Source: Streptomyces erythrochromogenes
GTDB lineage: Bacteria > Actinomycetota > Actinomycetes > Streptomycetales > Streptomycetaceae
Length of the DNA stretch: 64,000 nucleotides
Direction: 5' to 3'
Assembly (NCBI RefSeq): GCF_036170895.1
Contig: NZ_CP108036.1
Location: 1,674,001-1,738,000, forward strand
The first letter of the stretch is position 1, and each line of letters starts with the position of its first letter. The translations under genes were made by a program, and so were the position numbers. The notes under the pieces are model-generated. The model ran no database searches. It saw only the letters and a program-made list of their open reading frames with translations, and was not told where the DNA came from. Below are positions 57,453 to 64,000 of this stretch, in pieces.

Positions 57453-59249
57453 ATGGACCGTCAGTCCAGTCAGCCCACCCTCCAGACCATCGCCGTCGTC
57501 GGCCTCGGCACGATGGGCACCGGCATCGCCGAGGTCCTCGCCCGGGCCGGCCGCGAGGTCATCGGCATCGACATCAGCGAGACCGCCGCCCGCCGGGCCT
57601 CGACCTCCCTCGCCGCGGCGACCGCGCGTTCCGTCGCCCGGGAGCGCCTCACCGAGCAGGAGCGGGCGGACGTCCTGGCCCGTTTCCGCACCTTCACCGA
57701 TCTGGCCGCCGTGGCCGAGGCCGATCTCGTCATCGAGGTCGTGCCGGAGTCGTACGAGGTCAAGCAGCAGGTGTTCCGCGAGCTCGACGCGGTCGTGCGG
57801 CCCGACACGATCCTGGCCACGGGCACCAACGCCCTGTCGGTGACCCGGCTCGCCGCCGAGTCCCAGCGCCCCGAGCGCGTGCTGGGCCTGCACTTCTTCA
57901 ACCCGGTCCCGGCGATGAAGCTGGTCGAGATCGTCTCCTGCGTCCTGACCGCCCCGACGGCCGTGGAAGCGGTCACGGAGCTGGCCCGCGAACTCGGCAA
58001 GGAGCCCGTGGCGGTCGGCGACCGGCCCGGGTTCGTCGCGGACGGCCTGCTCTTCGGCTACCTCAACCAGGCCGCCGCCATGTACGAGGCGAAGTACGCC
58101 TCCCGCGAGGACATCGACGCGGCGATGCGGCTCGGCTGCGGCCTGCCCATGGGCCCGCTCGCGCTGCTCGACCTGATCGGCGTGGACACGGCCCGCACGG
58201 TCCTGGAGGCCATGTACGCCTCCTCCGGCGACCGGCTGCACGCCCCGGCCCCGATCCTCGGGCAGCTGGCCGAGGCCGGGCTGGCCGGGCAGAAGTCCGG
58301 GCGCGGTTTCTACACGTACGAGGCACCCGGCAGCTCGGTGATCGTCCGCGACCTGCAGACCCCGCTGGACGGGTCCCTGCTGGGTGCGGGCCGCCCGGTG
58401 AGCTCGGTCGGCGTGGCCGGTTCCGGCACCATGGCGAGCGGCATCGCGCAGGTCTTCGCCCAGTCCGGGTTCGACGTGGTCCTGGCGGCGCGCAGCCAGG
58501 AGAAGGCGGAGGCCGCCAAGGCCGCCATCGGCAAGTCCCTGGGCCGTGCGGTGTCCAAGGGCCGGCTGACGCAGGAGGCGGCGGACGAGACCCTGGGCCG
58601 GATCACCCCGGCCGGGTCGCTGGACGCCTTCGCCGAGGTGGACCTGGCGGTGGAGGCGGTCGCCGAGGACCTGGCGGTCAAGCAGGAGCTGTTCGCGGCG
58701 CTGGACAAGGTCTGCAAGCCGGGCGCGGTGCTCGCCACCACCACCTCCTCGCTGCCGGTGATCGCCGTGGCCCGGGTGACCTCGCGTCCGCAGGACGTGA
58801 TCGGCATGCACTTCTTCAACCCGGCCCCGGCGATGAAGCTGGTCGAGGTCGTCCGGACCGTCCTGACGGCCGACGACGTGCACGCCACGGTCCGCGAGAT
58901 CTGCGTGAAGGTGCGCAAGCACCCGGTGGACTGCGGGGACCGGGCCGGCTTCATCGTGAACGCGCTGCTGTTCCCGTACCTCAACAACGCGATCAAGATG
59001 GTCGAGGAGCACTACGCGAGCCTCGACCAGATCGACGCGGCGATGAAGCTGGGCGGCGGCTACCCGATGGGACCGTTCGAGCTGCTCGACGTGGTCGGCC
59101 TCGACGTCTCGCTGGCCATCGAGAAGGTCCTCCACAAGGAGTTCCGCGACCCGGGCCTGGCCCCGTCCCCGCTGCTGGAGCACCTGGTGGCGGCGGGCTG
59201 CCTGGGCCGGAAGACCGGCCGCGGATTCCGTGAGTACGCCCGGCGGTAA
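57453..59249 (+). CDS. Two-domain 3-hydroxyacyl-CoA (3-hydroxybutyryl-CoA) dehydrogenase
   Basis: The 598-residue protein is a tandem duplication of the 3-hydroxybutyryl-CoA dehydrogenase unit. Copy 1 has NAD site VVGLGTMGTGIAEVLA (about 14-29) and LGLHFFNPVPAMKLVEIV. Copy 2 starts near residue 319 with VGVAGSGTMASGIAQVFA and IGMHFFNPAPAMKLVEVV. Both copies keep the substrate His/Asn segment HFFNP and a C-terminal helical domain (YPMGPFELLDVVGLD in copy 2). In this cluster it should convert between acetoacetyl-CoA and 3-hydroxybutyryl-CoA, feeding crotonyl-CoA to Ccr. ATG 57453 follows TGGAG. Confidence 0.9.
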   Translation: MDRQSSQPTLQTIAVVGLGTMGTGIAEVLARAGREVIGIDISETAARRASTSLAAATARSVARERLTEQERADVLARFRTFTDLAAVAEADLVIEVVPESYEVKQQVFRELDAVVRPDTILATGTNALSVTRLAAESQRPERVLGLHFFNPVPAMKLVEIVSCVLTAPTAVEAVTELARELGKEPVAVGDRPGFVADGLLFGYLNQAAAMYEAKYASREDIDAAMRLGCGLPMGPLALLDLIGVDTARTVLEAMYASSGDRLHAPAPILGQLAEAGLAGQKSGRGFYTYEAPGSSVIVRDLQTPLDGSLLGAGRPVSSVGVAGSGTMASGIAQVFAQSGFDVVLAARSQEKAEAAKAAIGKSLGRAVSKGRLTQEAADETLGRITPAGSLDAFAEVDLAVEAVAEDLAVKQELFAALDKVCKPGAVLATTTSSLPVIAVARVTSRPQDVIGMHFFNPAPAMKLVEVVRTVLTADDVHATVREICVKVRKHPVDCGDRAGFIVNALLFPYLNNAIKMVEEHYASLDQIDAAMKLGGGYPMGPFELLDVVGLDVSLAIEKVLHKEFRDPGLAPSPLLEHLVAAGCLGRKTGRGFREYARR

Positions 59250-59412
59250 CCGAGCGGGCCATGAGCCGGATGCGTGGGGAGGGCTGCTCGGGTCCGCCGG
59301 ACCCTCACGGCGGACTGACCCTCCCGAGCCCAGTGCGGGCTCTCCCCCGCATCCACCCCTCTCCCACCCCCCTCAGGCGCGCTCCCCTGCGCGAATGAAG
59401 TACTTTCGCTCT

Positions 59413-60228
59413 ATGTCCCAGCCCGCCAAGACCTCGCCCCGCGCCTCCTCGGCCCCCGACGCCCCGGAGAGCGCGGCCGGCACCCGGGCTGCCGCCCAGC
59501 GGCTCAAAATGCGCCGCGAGCTGGCCACGGCGGCCATGGAGCTGTTCGCCACCAAGGGGTACGAGGCGACGACGGTCGACGAGATCGCCGCGACGGCCGG
59601 GGTCGCGCGGCGGACCTTCTTCCGGCACTTCCGGTCGAAGGAAGAGGCGATCTTCCCGGACCACGACGACACCCTGATCCGCGCCGAGGCGGTCCTGGAC
59701 GTGGCCCCGGCGCACGAGCACCCGCTCGACACGGTGTGCCGCGGGATCAAGGAAGTCATGAAGATGTACGCCGCCTCGCCCGCGGTGTCGGTGGAGCGCT
59801 ACCGGCTGACCCGCGAGGTGCCGGCGCTGCGGGAGCGGGAGATCGCCTCCGTGGCCCGGTACGAGCGGCTGTTCACGCGCTACCTGCTGGCGCACTTCGA
59901 CGAGACCGACCACCACGACGGCAACGACGACCCGCTGCTGGCCGAGGTGGCCGCCTCGGCGGTGGTCACGGCCCACAACCACGTCCTGCGGCGCTGGCTG
60001 CGGGCCGGCGGCCAGGGTGACGTGGAGGCGCAGCTGGACCACGCCTTCTCGATCGTGCGCAAGACCTTCGGTACGGGGATCGGCGCGGGCCGCACCCTGG
60101 GCCCGGCGGCGCCGTCCGCGCCGGCGGCCGTCCGTACGGAGGGCGAGGTGCTGGTGGCGGTGGCCCGCACCGACGCGCCCCTGGACGAGGTCATGCGGAC
60201 CATCGAAGAGGCACTGCGCGCGCGGTAG
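59413..60228 (+). CDS. TetR-family regulator of the ethylmalonyl-CoA cluster
   Basis: The 271-residue regulator has a disordered N-terminus of about 30 residues, then a TetR DNA-binding domain (LATAAMELFATKGYEATTVD, EIAATAGVARRTFFRHFRSK) and a helical ligand domain. The C-terminal 45 residues are unusual for TetR (Ala/Pro-rich, then EVLVAVARTDAPLDEVMRTI). It lies between the dehydrogenase and ccr genes on the same strand, the position I recall for the corresponding S. coelicolor gene, so local control is likely. An acyl-CoA ligand would be expected but is not shown. ATG 59413; an in-frame ATG at 59395 is possible. Confidence 0.88.
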   Translation: MSQPAKTSPRASSAPDAPESAAGTRAAAQRLKMRRELATAAMELFATKGYEATTVDEIAATAGVARRTFFRHFRSKEEAIFPDHDDTLIRAEAVLDVAPAHEHPLDTVCRGIKEVMKMYAASPAVSVERYRLTREVPALREREIASVARYERLFTRYLLAHFDETDHHDGNDDPLLAEVAASAVVTAHNHVLRRWLRAGGQGDVEAQLDHAFSIVRKTFGTGIGAGRTLGPAAPSAPAAVRTEGEVLVAVARTDAPLDEVMRTIEEALRAR

Positions 60229-60254
60229 CACCGCCGGAAGCGATGCTCGTCACA

Positions 60255-60283
60255 GCGGCCGTCCCCGAGGAGGGGGCGGCCGC
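60255..60283 (+). terminator. Terminator hairpin after the TetR gene
   Basis: GCGGCCGTCCCC pairs with GGGGGCGGCCGC (one G-T wobble, 12-bp stem, 5-nt loop) 26 bp after the TetR stop, followed by TTTCG. It separates the dehydrogenase–TetR transcript from ccr, so ccr should have its own promoter. Confidence 0.8.
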
Positions 60284-60309
60284 TTTCGTATGTCCGGCTT
60301 GCCCCTACT

Positions 60310-60387
60310 CGGCGGTAACTCTGATCGATCATCGCTCATCTGCGCAGGTCAATAGGCAAATGAGAGAAAGTTTTGGCACGCGGTGCC
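60310..60387 (+). promoter_or_regulatory. Promoter/operator region of ccr
   Basis: Between the TetR terminator and ccr (60229-60616, 388 bp, no gene) are TCGGCGGTA (60310-60318), TGATCGATCATCG (60322-60334) and CAGGTCA (60345-60351). These words also occur before the dehydrogenase gene. A perfect inverted repeat GGCAC-GCG-GTGCC (60375-60387) follows, with another GGTGCC further on. These are candidate TetR or global-regulator sites; the remaining leader of about 220 bp shows nothing else. Confidence 0.5.
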
Positions 60388-60616
60388 TTGCCGGGTGACA
60401 CGGGGTGCCATACGTTGAAGTCGTCCGGATGTCCCCGCGACCCACGCCCACACGGCACGGAACGCGCCCCGGACGCCTGCGTCACCAGGCACCCCGCACG
60501 CCCCACCACGGGCGGCGCCCAGCACCACAGCACAGCCGGACCGACGGCACACCGCACCCGCTCCACGCACCCGTTCACCTCAGCGCACCCTCATCAGCGC
60601 TAGCCGGAGGCTCACC

Positions 60617-61954
60617 GTGAAGGACATCCTGGACGCGATTCAGTCGCAGTCCGCCACCGCAGCAGACTTCGCAGCCCTGCCGCTTCCCGACTCGTACCGC
60701 GCGATCACCGTGCACAAGGACGAGGCGGAGATGTTCGCGGGGCTGACGACACGCGAGAAGGACCCGCGCAAGTCCCTCCACCTGGACAACGTCCCGGTGC
60801 CGGAGCTGGGCCCGGGCGAGGCCCTGGTCGCGGTCATGGCCTCCTCGGTCAACTACAACTCCGTGTGGACCTCGATCTTCGAGCCGGTCTCCACCTTCAG
60901 CTTCCTGGAGCGCTACGGGCGCCTGTCGGAGCTCACCAAGCGCCACGACCTCCCGTACCACGTCATCGGCTCCGACCTCGCGGGCGTCGTCCTGCGCACC
61001 GGCCCCGGCGTCAACGCCTGGAACCCGGGCGACGAGGTCGTCGCGCACTGTCTGTCCGTCGAGCTGGAGTCCTCCGACGGCCACAACGACACGATGCTCG
61101 ACCCCGAGCAGCGCATCTGGGGCTTCGAGACCAACTTCGGCGGCCTGGCCGAGATCGCGCTCGTCAAGTCGAACCAGCTGATGCCCAAGCCCGACCACCT
61201 GAGCTGGGAGGAGGCCGCCTCCCCCGGCCTGGTCAACTCCACCGCCTACCGCCAGCTGGTCTCCAGCAACGGCGCCGGCATGAAGCAGGGCGACAACGTC
61301 CTGATCTGGGGCGCCAGCGGCGGCCTCGGCTCCTACGCCACCCAGTTCGCGCTGGCCGGCGGCGCCAACCCGATCTGCGTCGTCTCCTCCCCCGAGAAGG
61401 CCGACATCTGCCGGGCCATGGGCGCCACCGCGGTCATCGACCGCAACGCCGAGGGCTACAAGTTCTGGAAGGACGAGCACACCCAGGACCCCCGCGAGTG
61501 GAAGCGCTTCGGCTCCAAGATCCGCGAGCTGACCGGCGGCGAGGACATCGACATCGTCTTCGAGCACCCGGGCCGCGAGACCTTCGGCGCCTCGGTCTAC
61601 GTCACCCGCAAGGGCGGCACCATCACCACCTGCGCCTCGACCTCGGGCTACATGCACCAGTACGACAACCGCTACCTGTGGATGTCGCTGAAGCGGATCG
61701 TCGGCTCGCACTTCGCCAACTACCGCGAGGCGTGGGAGGCCAACCGCCTGATCGCCAAGGGCAAGATCCACCCCACCCTGTCGAAGGTCTACTCCCTGGA
61801 GGAGACCGGCCAGGCCGCCTACGACGTCCACCGCAACCTCCACCAGGGCAAGGTCGGCGTCCTCGCGCTGGCCCCCGAGGAGGGCCTGGGCGTCCGCGAC
61901 CACGAGATGCGCGCCAAGCACCTCGACGCCATCAACCGCTTCCGCAACGTCTGA
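60617..61954 (+). CDS. ccr: Crotonyl-CoA carboxylase/reductase (Ccr)
   Basis: This 445-residue medium-chain dehydrogenase-fold enzyme reductively carboxylates crotonyl-CoA with CO2 and NADPH to (2S)-ethylmalonyl-CoA. Recognisable blocks are VMASSVNYNSVWTSIFEP, YHVIGSDLAGVV, ETNFGGLAEIALVKSNQL, LIWGASGGLGSYATQFALAG (NADPH site) and FEHPGRETFGASVYVTRKGG. The sequence includes the Phe, Asn and His residues in the region that binds CO2 in studied enzymes. GTG 60617 follows CCGGAGG. It supplies ethylmalonyl-CoA both for the pathway and as a polyketide extender unit. MeaA begins 31 bp after its stop. Confidence 0.95.
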   Translation: MKDILDAIQSQSATAADFAALPLPDSYRAITVHKDEAEMFAGLTTREKDPRKSLHLDNVPVPELGPGEALVAVMASSVNYNSVWTSIFEPVSTFSFLERYGRLSELTKRHDLPYHVIGSDLAGVVLRTGPGVNAWNPGDEVVAHCLSVELESSDGHNDTMLDPEQRIWGFETNFGGLAEIALVKSNQLMPKPDHLSWEEAASPGLVNSTAYRQLVSSNGAGMKQGDNVLIWGASGGLGSYATQFALAGGANPICVVSSPEKADICRAMGATAVIDRNAEGYKFWKDEHTQDPREWKRFGSKIRELTGGEDIDIVFEHPGRETFGASVYVTRKGGTITTCASTSGYMHQYDNRYLWMSLKRIVGSHFANYREAWEANRLIAKGKIHPTLSKVYSLEETGQAAYDVHRNLHQGKVGVLALAPEEGLGVRDHEMRAKHLDAINRFRNV

Positions 61955-61985
61955 GACCGTTCAAAGGCCTAAGGGACAGCCTGAG

Positions 61986-64000
61986 ATGACAGAGCGCCAG
62001 AAGGACCGTCCGTGGCTCATGCGGACGTACGCCGGCCACTCCACGGCCGAGGCGTCCAACGAGCTGTACCGCCGCAACCTCGCCAAGGGCCAGACCGGCC
62101 TGTCGGTCGCGTTCGACCTGCCGACGCAGACCGGCTACGACCCCGACCACATCCTCGCCCGCGGCGAAGTGGGCCGGGTCGGGGTCCCGGTCTCCCATCT
62201 GGGCGACATGCGGAGGCTGTTCCAGGACATACCCCTGGAACAGATGAACACCTCGATGACGATCAACGCCACCGCCATGTGGCTGCTGGCGCTCTACCAG
62301 GTGGCCGCCGAGGAGCAGGGCGCGGACATCGCCCAGCTCCAGGGCACCACCCAGAACGACATCGTCAAGGAGTACCTCTCGCGCGGGACGCACGTCTTCC
62401 CGCCGGGGCCGTCCCTGCGGCTGACGACCGACATGATCGCGTACACGGTCAACCACATCCCGAAGTGGAACCCGATCAACATCTGCAGCTACCACCTGCA
62501 GGAGGCCGGGGCCACCCCGGTCCAGGAGATCTCGTACGCGATGTCCACGGCGATCGCCGTCCTCGACTCGGTGCGCGACTCGGGGCAGGTTCCCGAGGAG
62601 CGCTTCGGCGAGGTGGTCGCCCGTATCTCCTTCTTCGTGAACGCGGGCGTCCGCTTCATCGAGGAGATGTGCAAGATGCGCGCCTTCGGCCGCATCTGGG
62701 ACAAGGTCACCAAGGAGCGCTACGGCATCGAGAACGCGAAGCAGCGCCGCTTCCGTTACGGCGTCCAGGTCAACTCCCTGGGACTCACCGAGGCGCAGCC
62801 GGAGAACAACGTCCAGCGCATCGTGCTGGAGATGCTCGCGGTCACCCTCTCCAAGGACGCCCGCGCCCGCGCGGTGCAGCTGCCCGCCTGGAACGAGGCG
62901 CTGGGCCTGCCCCGGCCCTGGGACCAGCAGTGGTCGCTGCGCATCCAGCAGGTCCTCGCCCACGAGAGCGACCTGCTGGAGTACGACGACATCTTCGCCG
63001 GATCCCACGTCATCGAGGCCAAAGTCGACTCCCTGGTCGCCGACTGCCTGGCCGAGATCGACCGGATCCAGGAGATGGGCGGCGCCATGGCCGCCGTCGA
63101 GTCCGGGTACCTGAAGTCCCAGCTGGTCTCCTCGCACGCCGAGCGGCGGGCGCGGATCGAGGCCGGCGAGGACAAGATCGTCGGCGTGAACTGCTTCGAG
63201 CAGACCGAGCCGAACCCGCTGACGGCCGACCTGGACGGCGCCATCATGACCGTGGACGGGGCAGTGGAGGCCTTCACCGTCGAGCGGATCGGCCGCTGGC
63301 GCGCCGAGCGCCAGGAGTCCTCGGACCGCCAGGGGAACGGCGACCCGTTCGTCTTCCCCACCACCCAGCAGGCGCTGGAGCGCCTGAAGGAGGCCGCGGC
63401 GGGCACCGAGAACCTGATGGAGGCCACCCTGGAGTGCGCCCGGGCCGGTGTCACCACCGGCGAATGGGCGGGCGCGCTGCGCGAGGTGTTCGGCGAGTTC
63501 CGCGCACCGACCGGGGTCTCCTCGGCCCCCGTCGCCGTGACCGCCGAACCGGGCACGCCGATGCACGAGGTCCGCGAGAAGGTCGCCCGCACCGCCGACG
63601 AGCTCGGCTCGGGCCGGCTGCGCCTGCTGGTGGGCAAGCCCGGCCTGGACGGGCACTCCAACGGCGCCGAGCAGATCGCCGTCCGCGCCCGCGACGCCGG
63701 CTTCGAGGTGGTCTACCAGGGCATCAGGCTGACGCCGGAGGAGATCTCCTCCGCCGCGCTGGCCGAGGACGTGCACTGCGTGGGACTGTCCATCCTGTCC
63801 GGATCGCACAGCGCCCTCGTCCCGGACGTCCTGGAGCGGCTGCGCGGGGCGGGGGCGGGTGACATCCCCGTCATCGTCGGAGGCATCATTCCGAACGCCG
63901 ACGCCGTCGCGCTCAAGGCCGCGGGTGTCGCCGCGGTCTTCACCCCGAAGGACTTCGGCATCACGGAGATCATCGGCCGTATCGTCGACGAGATCCGCAA
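61986..64000 (+). CDS. meaA: MeaA/ethylmalonyl-CoA mutase (B12-dependent), 3' end cut by the window
   Basis: At least 671 residues of a coenzyme-B12-dependent acyl-CoA mutase are present, with no stop before the edge. The N-terminal TIM-barrel has FDLPTQTGYDPDH, QMNTSMTINATAMWLLALYQ and QGTTQNDIVKEY, typical of the methylmalonyl-CoA mutase superfamily. The C-terminal B12 domain carries DGHSNG (Asp555-x-His557-x-x-Gly560), His557 being the lower axial cobalt ligand. It resembles MeaA, which isomerises ethylmalonyl-CoA to methylsuccinyl-CoA, and it directly follows ccr with a 31-bp gap. Only the last few residues should be missing. Confidence 0.93.
   Translation, partial: MTERQKDRPWLMRTYAGHSTAEASNELYRRNLAKGQTGLSVAFDLPTQTGYDPDHILARGEVGRVGVPVSHLGDMRRLFQDIPLEQMNTSMTINATAMWLLALYQVAAEEQGADIAQLQGTTQNDIVKEYLSRGTHVFPPGPSLRLTTDMIAYTVNHIPKWNPINICSYHLQEAGATPVQEISYAMSTAIAVLDSVRDSGQVPEERFGEVVARISFFVNAGVRFIEEMCKMRAFGRIWDKVTKERYGIENAKQRRFRYGVQVNSLGLTEAQPENNVQRIVLEMLAVTLSKDARARAVQLPAWNEALGLPRPWDQQWSLRIQQVLAHESDLLEYDDIFAGSHVIEAKVDSLVADCLAEIDRIQEMGGAMAAVESGYLKSQLVSSHAERRARIEAGEDKIVGVNCFEQTEPNPLTADLDGAIMTVDGAVEAFTVERIGRWRAERQESSDRQGNGDPFVFPTTQQALERLKEAAAGTENLMEATLECARAGVTTGEWAGALREVFGEFRAPTGVSSAPVAVTAEPGTPMHEVREKVARTADELGSGRLRLLVGKPGLDGHSNGAEQIAVRARDAGFEVVYQGIRLTPEEISSAALAEDVHCVGLSILSGSHSALVPDVLERLRGAGAGDIPVIVGGIIPNADAVALKAAGVAAVFTPKDFGITEIIGRIVDEIR

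Noticed and set aside
60374..60391. TGGCAC...TTGC resembling a sigma-54 (-24/-12) promoter upstream of ccr
   Set aside because: The spacing between the elements is too long for sigma-54, and streptomycetes are not known to use sigma-54. The sequence is better explained as the GGCAC/GTGCC inverted repeat.
1..64000. Search for tRNA, rRNA, insertion sequences, integrases and attachment sites
   Set aside because: No cloverleaf-like sequence, rRNA segment, transposase or integrase gene, or paired target repeat was recognised by eye; a dedicated scan would be needed to exclude small RNAs.

Overview
The window is about 72% G+C chromosomal DNA from a streptomycete (Streptomyces or a close relative). 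This rests on the extreme third-position G+C, the frequent GTG starts, a HrdB-type principal sigma factor with an Ala/Lys-rich N-terminal half, and a crotonyl-CoA carboxylase/reductase–MeaA (ethylmalonyl-CoA pathway) gene set in the order I recall from S. coelicolor. It is tightly packed with ordinary chromosomal genes. I see no rRNA, tRNA, CRISPR array, insertion sequence or prophage. The first gene (LtrA family) is cut by the left edge and the last (MeaA) by the right edge.

Layout. 1-6 kb: an LtrA-like membrane protein, a FabH-like ketosynthase, FdhD, then a three-gene unit (SBF-type transporter, thioredoxin-like ferredoxin, small membrane protein) divergent from a LysR regulator with a clear operator candidate. 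6-14.6 kb: an acyl-CoA ligase followed by a branched-chain-amino-acid-type ABC transporter packed into three genes, one of which fuses both permeases and an ATPase through a linker encoded by a large palindromic repeat. Then come an aldo/keto reductase and a ricin-type lectin domain. 14.7-19 kb: a methyltransferase with a pterin dehydratase, a Tat-exported FAD oxidoreductase behind a perfect inverted repeat, an XRE/MmyB regulator and a small membrane protein. 19.2-23.6 kb: a coupled four-gene operon (duplicated helix-turn-helix protein, HExxH metallopeptidase, FAD monooxygenase, 7-TM DUF6545-like protein). This is the best candidate here for an uncharacterised system. 23.6-27.4 kb: FolD, a methyltransferase-like protein and hrdB with a recognisable ECF-type promoter and a leader hairpin.

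27.4-48 kb: a MoxR ATPase/VWA-metallopeptidase pair, an SRPBCC protein, an APC permease, a holin-like/phosphodiesterase membrane protein, a resolvase-like small protein, two metallo-beta-lactamase-fold hydrolases, a DedA protein, an NHL beta-propeller and a MarR regulator. The same stretch holds an aminotransferase-fold protein without its PLP lysine, a DinB-like protein, a methyltransferase, a DUF5107/TPR protein, an arginase-fold protein without its metal-binding histidines, two GNAT-type proteins and an orphan VWA protein. 48-57 kb: a coupled peptidase operon (DppA, M20, S9), an SRPBCC protein, a radical-SAM protein behind a LexA-type box, a secreted S33 peptidase, RidA and a HEAT-repeat protein.

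57-64 kb: the ethylmalonyl-CoA pathway, with a double-domain 3-hydroxyacyl-CoA dehydrogenase, a TetR regulator, crotonyl-CoA carboxylase/reductase and MeaA. Similar sequence elements lie upstream of the first and third of these genes, suggesting common control. The pathway supplies C4/C5 dicarboxylic acyl-CoAs (ethylmalonyl-CoA, methylmalonyl-CoA) for anaplerosis and polyketide extender units. Functional calls come from reading the sequence and recalling families. No search was run.
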